Positions 11,561 through 22,170 of a stretch of DNA of 64,000 nucleotides are shown piece by piece. The notes under the pieces were generated by a model, which saw nothing but the letters and a program-made list of their open reading frames with translations, was not told where the DNA came from and did no database searches. The stretch is from the NCBI RefSeq assembly GCF_023065955.2, contig NC_079873.1:14460566-14524565 (forward strand), read 5' to 3'. The stretch's first letter is position 1, and each line of letters opens with the position of its first letter. Position numbers and translations under genes: made by a program. Source of the DNA: Ursus arctos (Eukaryota > Chordata > Mammalia > Carnivora > Ursidae).

Positions 11561-12039
11561 TATTTTTAAAAAGTATTTCCTTCAATATTTGTATTTGTCC
11601 TCAAAGGGACATTTCATCCAAATTAGTTAGTTGAAGCTAAAGTATCTGAATTTTTAGGTCTAATTACTCAGCGTTATTCATATAAAATTGTGATGAAATC
11701 CAGTTTGGTAGTTGAAAGACTGCTCTTGACACCACCTATGTTATGTATTTACCTCACATGTTTGAATTCTGATTCAGATGCTTAAAGCATTTAATTATGG
11801 ACATACTGCTCTTCAGAAAGCTTGTACCAGTTTGTATTTCTACCATCAGCATATGAAAAGGCACACTTCAAGTCAGTACTTTCCCACACCACTTGGATAC
11901 TCTTATTTTTAAAAAGTTATAATTTCATAGGCAGCAAAGAATTTATTGGTTTTATTGGTTTTGATTTATTCTTTCCTTTTAAACCAGTATTTTGTATTGG
12001 TACAGCTGTTATTTTTCATGAAGATAGGATAGCTTTTTT
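11561..12039 (+). other. Intron sequence, possible old L1 remnants
   Basis: 'ccagtttgtatttctaccat' near 11827 recalls antisense L1 3' text; otherwise featureless. Confidence 0.35.
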
Positions 12040-13460
12040 TTGAAGCAAAATGACTTATTTTTAAATAATTTCAGATTTAGAGAAAAGTTGCATAGATGGT
12101 ACAAAGAAATTTCTGTTTCATAGACCCTTGACCCAAATTCCCCAAATGTTAACATTTTAAGTGTTCTTTGTCTCTTCCTTCGTACACATGTACTTATTAT
12201 TTTTTTCCCAAATGGTTTAAGTTGCAAACTTTATCTCTAAATATGTTGCTGTTCGTTCTTTTTTTTTTTTTTTTTGTTAAATTTTTTATTAGACTGTCTT
12301 ATCTGGAGATTCTGGGCTGCGCCTTGTTAATTCATCAATTGAATTATTATTGACATATATTAGTTTTAAGTATACAACATAGTGATTCTGTATTTGTATA
12401 TATTGCGAAATGATCACAGTAAATCTAGTTAACATTCATCACTACACACAGTTACCAATTTTTATTCCTTGTGATGAGAACTTTGAAGATCTACTCCCTT
12501 AACAACTTTCAAACATATAATATTAACTACAGTCACATTTTGTATATCACTCATAATAATTTTAGGAGAAAGATATTTTTTTTCTTGTTCTGGTTTAGTC
12601 CAGTCCAGGATCATACATTTTTTTGTTATCATGTCTCCTAATCTTCTTTTGTGGAACGGTTGCTTGGTTCCTTGTCCTTTATAACCTAGACATTTTTAAA
12701 GAATACAGGCCAGTTACTTAGTACAATGTCCCTCAGTTTGGGCTTGTCCGTTTTACCTTTTTGGAAGGAGTGCCACAGAAGTGACGTTGTGTTCTCTCCT
12801 ATCAGGAGGCATATGATGTTGACTTGTTCTATTATTGATGATGTTAACTTTGATCACTTAATTAAGGTGGTGTCTGGCAGGATTCTTCACTATGAAATTA
12901 CTATTTTTCCCCTTTTAATTAGTGGGTATTTTGTAGTGGAGCTACTTCGAGACTAGATAATATCCTGTTTTCCATCAAACTTTCAACCACTAGTTTCAGC
13001 ATATGTTGATGATACTTGCCTGAAATAATTATTACCAGGGTGGTTGCCAAATGGTGATTTCCTAATTCCGTCACTACATTTATTATTTGGAATTATACTC
13101 TCAGAGCTTTTCCTTCTCCCCTCATTTATTTATATAAGTAAGGACTGGTATGTTTTAATTTTATTCTATGGTTTATAATCTACTATTTTCATTTATTTTG
13201 TTGTTTAGTTGTTTCTCATTTGACCAGAAGTGACTCAAGCTGACTCCTGTGTCCTTCAGACATGCTCCTGTCATTCTTTGAGCATTACCAGCCTTTCTGG
13301 CACCACAGAAGTATATTCTGGGCTCATATTGTACTTTTCCTTGTTCTTGTCTGGGAATCAGCCATTTCTCTGAGGAACCTGGTTCCTTTCATTGGTGCAC
13401 TAGGTGTGCTAATGGAATGTTGGAGTGTCATTGCTTCTAGGCTTCCTCAGCAGACAGAGC
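12040..13460 (-). repeat. Old L1 3' ends, antisense, two layers
   Basis: Reverse L1M-type 3' UTR text runs from 12040 ('aatttcagatttagagaaaa') to about 13460 ('gcttcctcagcagacagagc'). A second copy is embedded at about 12350-12570 ('cctgtgatga' type block, 'ttaactacagtcaca'). Confidence 0.65.
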
Positions 13461-13464
13461 TAGG

Positions 13465-13465
<1 letters not shown>

Positions 13466-13499
<34 letters not shown>
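13466..13499 (+). repeat. (AT)n microsatellite
   Basis: About 16 AT units followed by a short ACAC stretch. Confidence 0.95.
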
Positions 13500-13501
<2 letters not shown>

Positions 13502-13598
13502 CACACACCTTTATATCTATTTCTGCATCTCTATATTAAGAACTGAGCTCCTATGGTTAGCTCTAATTCCAAGCCTTCATCCTTTTCATATTTGTAAC

Positions 13599-13804
13599 TT
13601 TTTTTTTTTTTTTTTGAAGATTTTATTTATTTGACAGAGGGAGAGACAGCCAGTGAGAAAGGGAACACAAGCAGGGGGAGTGGGAGAGGGAGAAACAGGC
13701 TCCCAGTGGAGCAAGGAGCCCAATGTGGGGCTCGATCCCAGGACTCTGGGATCACGCCCTGAGCCGAAGGCAGACACTTAACGACTGAGCCACCCAGATG
13801 CCCC
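13599..13804 (-). repeat. SINEC, full body
   Basis: Flanks TTGTAACTT and TGTAACTTC mark the duplication. Nearest SINE upstream of the CDKL5 start-codon exon, about 470 bases away. Confidence 0.9.
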
Positions 13805-14275
13805 TGTAACTTCTTTTTATGAGAATAAGAAGCCAAACTCTCATTATCCACAATGTATTTATTTACTTATTTGCTCAGTCCGAGAACACACATAATTTCA
13901 TATCTCTTTGTAAAAACATGTATCTCAGTATAGTATTTATTTATAAATAATTTTTTTTGTTTTTAGAGTGAGGAGAGTATGTAGTTAAAACTTTGTTTTC
14001 AAAAGTTACCTGGAGTTAATTCTTTTCCCCCTGACCCCTCTCCCCCGTTCAGTGTGGTTATGTTCATTTCAAATATAGTTAGGTGCATTTGTTTTTGTTC
14101 CATTTTGGGTTCTTCTCTCTTATTATTATCTTTTTCTTTCTTTCCTTTCTTTCTTTTTTTTTTCTTTTTAGTATATGAAACATTAACATGATTTAAAAAA
14201 AACTGTACAAAATAGTAGGATAGATTATTAGAGTGCTGAATATAAAACTTAAGGCTTTTGTGTTTTCTCTTTCAG
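13805..14275 (+). other. Intron flank and acceptor of the CDKL5 start-codon exon
   Basis: T-rich sequence ending with the pyrimidine tract 'gtgttttctctttcag' (14260-14275). No repeat recognised other than T/C-rich runs near 14130-14170. Confidence 0.6.
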
Positions 14276-14499
14276 GGAATCATTTAATACTTCACATTAG
14301 AACAAATATGTGAAAGTCCCTGCCAGCCTGTGAGAATTTCTTCCTTCGACATTTTGGTTTTACTTCACAACTGTCTCTGAAGTTCTTTCTTGATGCCATG
14401 TTCTGTGGCTCGCATCAAAAGAGGAGTTTGTCTTCATGAAGATTCCTAACATTGGTAATGTGATGAATAAATTTGAGATCCTTGGGGTTGTAGGTGAAG
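14276..14499 (+). CDS. CDKL5: CDKL5 start-codon exon (5' UTR 14276-14435, coding 14436-14499)
   Basis: The exon follows a strong acceptor (pyrimidine tract then CAG at 14273-14275) and ends at a consensus donor, GAAG|GTAAGT. The ATG at 14436 opens the N-terminus [20 protein letters not shown] plus E21 and the first base of codon 22, exactly the CDKL5 start. Residues 13-21 are the first strand of the kinase N-lobe and the start of the glycine loop. The intron falls in phase 1 inside the loop motif GxGxxG. The start context is weak (T at -3, A at +4). The 160-nt leader part contains three upstream ATGs, listed separately. The start was chosen because the protein N-terminus matches the known family member and the frame is closed upstream. 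Confidence 0.96.
14308..14313 (+). promoter_or_regulatory. Minimal start-stop uORF in the CDKL5 leader
   Basis: ATG is followed directly by TGA in the 5' UTR part of the exon. It is preceded by an A-rich context (A at -3). Such start-stop elements can stall or bleed off scanning ribosomes; that effect here is inference. Confidence 0.5.
14393..14449 (+). promoter_or_regulatory. uORF of 18 codons overlapping the CDKL5 start
   Basis: An ATG at 14393 in a weak context (T at -3) opens 18 codons that end with TAA at 14447-14449. It runs past the CDKL5 ATG at 14436 in another frame. A ribosome using it would miss the main start. Confidence 0.45.
14398..14439 (+). promoter_or_regulatory. uORF of 13 codons with ATGA overlap at the CDKL5 start
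   Basis: The ATG at 14398 has G at -3, a better context than the main start. Its frame closes with TGA at 14437-14439, so stop and main start share the tetranucleotide ATGA at 14436-14439. This geometry permits termination-reinitiation; the regulatory effect is inferred. Confidence 0.5.
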
Positions 14500-14731
14500 G
14501 TAAGTTTAGCATTCCTTGAGTTTCTGAGCAATGTGTGTAGTTATACCTACCACTGAAAAGGTTACTAACTCACATCCTATTAATTTTACCTATATTAATT
14601 CAGATATGTGCTTAAGTGAAATATTAAAAATTAAATTGTGTTATTTGGGTTTTATTCTCCAATTGAAAGTTAATATTTTAAAACCCTTTAAAATTTAATA
14701 AATCAGATATTTCTTAAGGCTGCCTTCATTT

Positions 14732-14875
14732 CTGTTTTCTTTCTTTTTTTTTTTTTTAAAGATTTTATTTTATTTTATTTTTTTTAAGTAATCTCTACAC
14801 TGAAGGTGGTGCTCAAACTCACAACCCCAAGGTCAACAGTTGCATGCTTTTCTGACTGAGCCAGCCAGGTTCCCC
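14732..14875 (-). repeat. Short tRNA-head SINE
   Basis: Perfect 16-bp target duplication AAGGCTGCCTTCATTT at 14716-14731 and 14876-14891. It lies 230 bases after the start-codon exon. Confidence 0.93.
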
Positions 14876-14891
14876 AAGGCTGCCTTCATTT

Positions 14892-15266
14892 CATTGTTTG
14901 CATTAGCAATTATGGTTTCTTTAGTCTATAACTTTTTTACATTTTATTTTTATATCAAGTTTATTTTGGATAACTTAAAATTTATTTGTATAAGTTAAAT
15001 TTTACTTAATACATGGTAAAAATAAGTGAATAACTTCTATTTGTCTTTGAGAATGACAAATCACATTTTTATAAATTCTGAGGCACACAACTTGTTTATA
15101 TTTTAACATTTCTGAAATCAGGATGTGTGTTAAAATCCATAGCATGTTGTAGTTTAATTGGCAGCTCTTTTTCTCCCCAAGTAGTACATAATACTTATGA
15201 TTAATGACATCATAAATTTGATGAAATATGATAATTCATTTGTCATAAGTCTTCCTGATTTTCCTT
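14892..15266 (+). other. Intron sequence, no feature recognised
   Basis: AT-rich sequence of the short CDKL5 intron; nothing named. Confidence 0.45.
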
Positions 15267-15270
15267 CTTT

Positions 15271-15463
15271 TTTTATTTTTTAAGATTTTATTTATTTATT
15301 AGAGCAGGAGAGAGCACAAGTGGAAGGGAGGGGCAGAGGGAGAGGGAGAAGCAGACTCCCCACTGAGCAGGGAGTTCCATGGCTGGGGCTCGGTCCCAGG
15401 ATTCTGGGATCATGATCTGAGCAAAGGCAGATGCTTAACCCACTGAGCTACCCAGGCACCCCC
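15271..15463 (-). repeat. SINEC
   Basis: Flanked by CTGATTTTCCTTCTTT and CTGATTTTTCCTTCTTT. First of five SINEs within 1.5 kb. Confidence 0.88.
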
Positions 15464-15587
15464 CTGATTTTTCCTTCTTTGTCATTTTTGCTTTTGACTT
15501 AAAGATAACTTTATGGAGATTTTGAGAAATGATTCTGTTAACAGGGTATGAGTGATTATAATTATGGTTTCTTAGCATTTACTAATT

Positions 15588-15761
15588 TTTTTAGAGGAGG
15601 ACGGGAGGAGGGGCAGAAGGAGAGGGAGAGGGAGAGAATCTTAAGCAGGCTTCACGCCCAGCATGGAGCCCAGTGTGGGCTTGATCTCACAATCCTGAGA
15701 TGATGACCTGAGCCAAAATCAAGAGTCAGAGGCTTAACTGACTGAGCCACCCAGGCTCCCC
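15588..15761 (-). repeat. SINEC, shortened tail
   Basis: Duplicated flank TAGCATTTA. The A-rich tail is reduced to a few bases ('ttttttag'). Confidence 0.85.
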
Positions 15762-15815
15762 TAGCATTTATATCTTTAAAGCAAATGTTATAAAAATTTT
15801 TATTTTATGAATTTT

Positions 15816-16013
15816 TCTTTTTTTTTAAAATAAAGATTTTATTTATTTATTTGACAGAGAGAGCTCAGGCAGGGGGAGCAGCAGGCAGAGGGAGGGGGAG
15901 AAGCAGGCTTCCTGCTGAGCAAGGAGCCCAATGTGGGGCTCGATCCCAGGACCCTCGGATCACGACCTGAGCTGAAGGCAGCCAATTAACTGACTGGGCC
16001 ACCCAGGTGCCCC
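15816..16013 (-). repeat. SINEC
   Basis: Perfect 15-bp duplication TATTTTATGAATTTT at 15801-15815 and 16014-16028. Confidence 0.93.
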
Positions 16014-16153
16014 TATTTTATGAATTTTCAAATAAATTGTGAATTTTAAAAGAAGTTTGGAAGATTTACCTGTGAACAGCAAAGCTGTTCTAGATTTTAA
16101 TATTAAGTAGTTAATTCCTTTTCAAATAAATAGCAACAATTAAAATACAGTCT

Positions 16154-16354
16154 GGGGTGACTGGGTGGTGCAGTTGGTTAAGTGCCTGATTTTGGTTTCG
16201 GCTCAGATTGTGATCTCAGGGCTGTGAGATCAAGTCCTGCATTGTGCCTTGTGCTAGGCACAGAATCTCCCCTCTGCCCCTCCCTCTCTGCTTTTGTTCT
16301 CTTTCCCTCTCTCTCTCTCTCTCTCTCTCAAATAAATAAATAAATCTTAAAAAA
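16154..16354 (+). repeat. SINEC, sense orientation
   Basis: Duplicated flank AAAATACAGTCT. It has a (CT)n body end and an AAATAAATAAAT tail. It is opposite in orientation to its neighbours. Confidence 0.92.
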
Positions 16355-16518
16355 AAAATACAGTCTAATTATTGGGTACTTGCTTTAAGGTCTGAAGTCA
16401 AAACCATATAAAAAGAATGGATCCAAAAAATAAAAAAGAATGGATCCTTCTTCTTTCACCAGTCAACTCCTTTTCCTTTTCTTCATTGATAGTAATTATG
16501 TAAATAAAATTCATTCTT

Positions 16519-16573
16519 CTTCTTTTTTTTTTTTTTAGTAATTTCTTTTTAAAAAGATTTTATTTATTTATTT

Positions 16574-16609
<36 letters not shown>

Positions 16610-16714
16610 ACACAGAGGGAGAATGAGAGGGTCCAATGTGGGGATCCATCCCAGGACCCTTAGATCATGACCTGAGCTGAAGGCAGATGCTTAACCAAGC
16701 CACCCTGGCACCCC
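16519..16714 (-). repeat. SINEC with (GA)n expansion
   Basis: Perfect 16-bp duplication AATAAAATTCATTCTT at 16503-16518 and 16715-16730. A (GA)n stretch of about 28 bases lies at 16580-16608. Confidence 0.93.
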
Positions 16715-16730
16715 AATAAAATTCATTCTT

Positions 16731-17943
16731 GATGTCTTATTACTGTTTTATGTAGCTGCCTTTTTTGTTTTTTTCCAAAATATTATATTTTTTCCAAAAT
16801 ATTATAATTAGAAACTAATGCAGTAAATAAAGATACTGACTGGAGCCATTCAGCTCATAGGGTGTAACAGGGTTGGAATGTTTCAAATTCTGAGCCCCAG
16901 TTTTTCTGTATCACAACCTTGGTTTTCTTAGTATACCTGTAGGTGATCATCTCCTTAGGAATTAGCTCAGATTAACTAAACTACTAGACTGTTCTATAAA
17001 TCAGAATATGTCAGTTTCAGTTATAGTCAGAACCATCATTACTATATATTTTTTCTTTGTAAACTACCTCAGATGCTTTTTGCCTAAGAAATACATGTAT
17101 ATTATGGAAATTAAAAACTTTCTGGTAAACTCCGCATTCTTGTAGCCCGGGCGGTGTATTTTCACTCCACAGAAAAACTGGCATGAGCAGTTAAATCGGG
17201 ATTGAAGGATTGCCTGGTGATTGTGGAATTAAGTTGGATGGTTGTAGTCGCTGATTCCATCCTGACTATGATAATAAGATTCATTGATCTCCACCAAAGT
17301 GAGGGAGACTTGTTCCGGTTCTCCAGATTCTGTTTGAGATACGTTTCCCAATTTCATCTCTCTGAAGTTCCCTTGTCATAGATGTATGCAGACTTTGCCT
17401 GTCTGTTAATGTTCTTGGCTTTTCTACAGACCTCAAGTTATCATATATTATGTTTTGATTCTGCTAATTGGGTTGTCAAAATATAACTCTAACCTCAGTT
17501 TCCTGGGTACCTTGTTGTCAACTCTGTTCTGCCTCTAAAGAAGTAGTTTTTTGGCTAGGTAAGAGAATAAGTAACCCAAACCATAGTGATGAATCTCATC
17601 AAAGTATACCAAAGAAAGTGGAAGTGCTTAGCTATAAATGGCCAGGGAGCCTTGGACTACTTATGGTCTGTGCCCTTGCACTGAGTCTTTATTTACGGCA
17701 AAAATGTAGCAACTTCTACTAGTTGTTAATTGGAATGCTTAGGCCTATATTATTTTGCCAGTCAGGAAAGACATTCCAGTATCCCGGAAGAGTACTTAAA
17801 TGTTTCCTAGGACTGAGAATATATTTGGTAGGCTTGGTACCTGAGCTTACTATTGGGAATCAATTAGCTTTTAAATTTTAAGTTTTCTACAATATTTTGA
17901 GGTTTTTAAAAATTTACTCTTAAAGTTCTTATGTCTAAATCTT
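16731..17943 (+). other. Intron stretch without recognised repeats
   Basis: The part 17120-17730 is less AT-rich than its surroundings and shows no repeat signature. It includes an 84-codon open frame at 17468-17722 that I do not recognise. Nothing supports coding function. Confidence 0.4.
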
Positions 17944-17959
17944 GTCTCCAGTAATTTTA

Positions 17960-17995
17960 TTTTATTTTATTTTATTTTTATTTTTATTTATTTAG

Positions 17996-18032
<37 letters not shown>

Positions 18033-18217
18033 AAGATTTTATTTATTTATTCGACAGGATAGAGACAGCCAGCGAGAGGGAACACAGGCAGGGGGAGTGG
18101 GAGAGGAAGAAGCAGGCTCATAGCGAAGGAGCCTGATGTGGGGCTCGATCCCATAACGCCGGGATCATGCCCTGAGCCGAAGGCAGACGCTTAACCGCTG
18201 TGCCACCCAGGCGCCCC
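17960..18217 (-). repeat. SINEC, young arctoid-type subfamily, long (TTTTA/TTTA)n tail
   Basis: Perfect 17-bp duplication TGTCTCCAGTAATTTTA on both sides. The tail spans about 80 bases. It ends about 305 bases before the 35-nt CDKL5 exon. Confidence 0.94.
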
Positions 18218-18522
18218 TGTCTCCAGTAATTTTAACCTTAAATTTAAAATGTTTCAAGTGAAGTTTTCTTTAAAAAGAGAAACATTTAAAGATATTTGGG
18301 TAAATGAGTTGCTTATACTCTTGTTTTTATAAAAAATATATACTAAATATCCACGTTTTGTTTGTATGCAGCTCACTGCATTATCACTGCAGAGTATTGT
18401 CATTTTAGGAATCATTATTATATCATATACTGATAGCTAATATAAATATAATAGAACGTTTATTTCTCTAAGAGCTATAGTTTGTATATGTGCCCCTAAT
18501 TTTTTATTTCTTTTTATTGTAG

Positions 18523-18557
18523 GCGCCTATGGAGTTGTACTTAAATGCAGACACAAG
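18523..18557 (+). CDS. CDKL5: CDKL5 35-nt coding exon (residues 22-33)
   Basis: This exon reads on from the phase-1 junction to give G22-A-Y-G-V-V-L-K-C-R-H-K33, completing the glycine-rich ATP-binding loop (G20, G22, G25, V27). The acceptor is a long T-rich tract ending TTGTAG at 18517-18522. The exon ends AAG with the donor GCAAGT at 18558-18563, so the donor dinucleotide is GC. The length of 35 nt is the known size of this CDKL5 exon, and skipping it would shift the frame. Codon 22 is GGC, split across the junction. The catalytic lysine of the VAIK motif is in the next exon, outside the window. Confidence 0.95.
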
Positions 18558-18563
18558 GCAAGT
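18558..18563 (+). promoter_or_regulatory. Non-canonical GC splice donor after the 35-nt CDKL5 exon
   Basis: The junction reads AAG|GCAAGT. Apart from the C at +2 every position from -2 to +6 is U1 snRNA consensus, which is the typical profile of a functional GC-AG intron. Exon length, phase and protein match all force the junction here. The nearest GT downstream (in AAGTACA) would add four bases and break the frame. Confidence 0.85.
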
Positions 18564-21500
18564 ACATGTTTTTTAAAATGAAAATAATGTATATGTTTAA
18601 CCGTTTAGAAACTAATGTATTGTTCTGTGCACGTGGGCATATAATTAAAACTGTCTGGCTATGATAATGATGCTTAATGAAGTAGAATGAACATGTGAAC
18701 CTAGAAAAAGACTACTTTTGGACAAGCTTTATCATGATTAGGTAGTCATTAGTTATTTGCAGTCATATGCTGTTTTTTCTCAACTGACCTTTGTGTATAG
18801 GTGAAAAGCTTCCTAATGGGAGGAGAGAAAAGGTGATATAGAAGAAATCAAGGTAGTGACAGATTTATGTTCAAGTATTTATGAACAAGGATGAGTTTCA
18901 TTCAGTCATTATTTTTCATGTAGACCCAATAACTTATATTGCTTGGTAGATCTGAATCCAGATTTCAAAAGGTAGCAGATGGGTGTTTGGTTATAAAATA
19001 GGGCTTCAGATAATAATGTATGATTATCATTATTGATTGTAGTTGATCACCCTTGAGTAGCCTTGAAATGGATCTTACTATAGATTATTTGACTGTTATA
19101 CTAATCACCAATTATTCAGGGAAATTATTTCAGGATTCCCATAGCTGTTGCTCAGTGATAAGCATGTTTTACTCAGAGACTAACTTTAAGGTGGCAAGTG
19201 TTGCAACTGTAACAATTTTAAATATTAGGTTAAATATTTTTCTGTTGTGGTATACCTAGTCTGAGTATTAGTATCTGGCCTCATGGTATTTTGTGTATAA
19301 TTTTGTTAAGATGAAAGGTTAAAGTTTTTTGTGATATTTTCTAGTGGAATTATTTATGTTTGAGTTTAAAAATTTAGCCCAAGTCATAATTTAAACTCTC
19401 AAATCTATCATAACATTTATGTATGTGTATATATGCATAAATAAAGAGGATACCGTTTTTATGTTTATTTTTTCTTTCCTGTTGTATAAAATGGTATGTT
19501 TTGGATATAAGGCTTCATGCCAGTTGATGTGTTTTTGGGTTTTAGATCATAAATCTCTTAATTCAGTGAATTTTCTATTCTTAAAATTGGGTGTTCAAAG
19601 TATCTTAGGTTCAAAGTATCTGAAGATCTCTACCAGTAAATCCTTAAAAAAATGGTTTGAATACTGTGGTTATTGATTTAGGATGATTAAGAATTTAAAA
19701 TAATAAACACAATCAAAAGAAATTTAGCACCTTGAATATCTTGTTAAGAAATATTACTGCTGTAGGAAATTAAACAAATGAAAAGCTTTCTAATGAATTG
19801 TATACTGTTAATGAGTTGCCTTGAGTTACAATAAATTTCTGAAGCTTTAAAAAAATAAAATTCCTCGGTGGATACTACTCAGGGGAAATAGGTTGTTAAA
19901 TTTGACTCTTTCAATAAACACAATACTTCCTTTTATACCATGGCTCTGTTTATGCAGCATAATAAATGGACGCTTCAGTTCTTAATCTTTGAGTTTTAAA
20001 ATTGAAAGATTTCTGATATATAATGCAGATCTTCAACAGCGGTTTCTCTCAGTCTTGTCCCACTTCTTCCTATGACTGTTTCACCTATACTTTGTTTTTG
20101 ACCTTATCTAAGCTCTCTTTCTGCCTTTTATGTAAAAATAAACTTTGTTAGTTGAATATATTGTTTTTATCTTTCCAAGTGTGTGGTTTATTTGTGTGTG
20201 AAGAAATGTCTGTTACTTGTACCTGATTCTCATAATGCACACTGTTAGTCCCAGCAAGATGGGCCCATAATGAAAGTAGATGAGAACAGGTATCTCTGCT
20301 CTTGAGAAACCAACTCTAAATGTGAACTATGATTCCTAGGGCAGTTTGAGTTAAAAGGATGAATAAACCATAATTTTCTTGCTCTTGTCTGGCTTATGGT
20401 CTGAAGAGGTAGAAGAACAGATACTTGAAAAAATAACCCATGAGGTTGCTGCAAATGACACTGCATCTAAAAATAATCTCTTTTTTACTGCCCTTCACTA
20501 AATAAGGGACTCACAGACCAGCTCTCTAAGTATTGTTGTTTTTTCCTTTACATGCATCTAAAAAGATGTTGCTGGATGGAAAATGTAAAGCATAAATTAA
20601 TGCCTACCTCAGAGTAATATAAAACTCTTTTTAGAATCTGCAGCTGTTTAGTCATTAGACTTGTTATAGATATATCCTCTTTTCAGCTAGAATCAGAGCT
20701 TCAGTCTTTACCCCATTATCCAAAAAGAGAATTTGATGCTTCTAAGATTTACCCTTTGGGGATCAAACAAGTAGATTACTATGAAATCTCATGTTATATT
20801 TAAAAATGGATATAATCCTCCCTGTTATACCCATGATATGTAAAATAATCACACCTATATATTTTGCATAGCTTTTAAAGGCTTAATGAAACACTTATAA
20901 AAATGTATAAATCAGGTCTGTACGATTATGCGTAGGTACGTGTGATCACTTATGCATCAGTTTTATCTCTTTTGGATAAGGTTGGCTGTGGGTATATATA
21001 TAATTAAAGAATTCCTAGCACATTATGTATTTGAGCAAGTATGAAAGAAAGTTATTGTTTTAAATCGTGTACTGTTGCAAGAAATTTAGAGGTCATGTTT
21101 ATAAACAAATGTATCTTGTCTATTGTGAACACAGTGTTCCTTGGCTATTCCAGGCCAAACACCATACTTCTTAATTTTCTGAAACAAATGCTGTACAATT
21201 AAAAAAGAAAAATGTAACTATACTCTCTTTTTCACAGCTTCTGTTTATTGTATATATGCACATTGGCATATATATGAAAATTCTTAGCAGTAAGTGTTAA
21301 GCTACTTATGGCACCTTAGGGCTACTCATATTTGGAAGAAGTTCTGGTTTGGACCTTTACTCTCCCGATATGCATTGCTGGTTGTCTTTTTATTTGCATG
21401 TCTGTTTTGAAGTGCTTAGGCATATTTTACAGCATACTTTTCTTTGCAGAAGTTCAGAGAGGTCATCCTTACAACAAAGTAGGGCAAATGGAATGGAGTG

Positions 21501-21984
21501 ACATAGGGAGATGTGATTAGAACTGGAAACAAGGTGTTGTGCAGCCTGATTGAGAGAGGTTGGAGGGTGATGCTAATTGATCCTAGGACAGGGAAGTCTG
21601 ATTCACGTATTTCCTTTCCCGTGGCTGCGGTTGACATATGAGAAATTTTTGTTTGTTTTGAAGTGGTAGGTGACATATGCTCTTGGGATAGCTAATTATA
21701 CAAAGGCATGAAGAATCCAGCATTAGGGTAGAGCCTAGAAGTATTTAATAAATAATAAAGTTGACTTAAATTATAGAACCAAAAATAAGGGCCACTGTAG
21801 AGTACCAGGTGCCGGTGGAAGGATTAGAGATGATCCCAAGGGTTTGTGGTAAACTGAAAAATCGTTGCTATTATTTATATGACTGACAAACTTATAAAGG
21901 GTATGTAAGTTTTGGGGGAGAAATAATGAGTTTGGCTTTCATAAAAAAGAATAAAATGGCAGTAAAATACCAAACCTGATAATA
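18558..21984 (+). other. Long CDKL5 intron, 5' part, largely repeat-free
   Basis: About 3.4 kb with no SINE or L1 that I can recognise, unusual for this window. It is AT-rich with no supported coding frame. Confidence 0.5.
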
Positions 21985-22170
21985 AATACCACATACTGAG
22001 CATCTAACATATGCCAGCCAACTCTGTAGATGTTGTCCATTTACTACTCACAACAGCCCTACTCTTATACCCATTTTACAGATAAGAAAGCAGAGTCATT
22101 AGAGAGATAATGTTAGGGCCAAGGTTATGCACCTAAGAAGTGGTGGAACCAGGTTTCATGTGATGCCAGA
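21985..22170 (+). repeat. MIR
   Basis: MIR core text is clear: 'tactgagcatctaacatatg', 'ctcacaacagccct', 'cccattttacagataagaaa', 'agaagtggtggaaccaggtt'. Confidence 0.85.
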
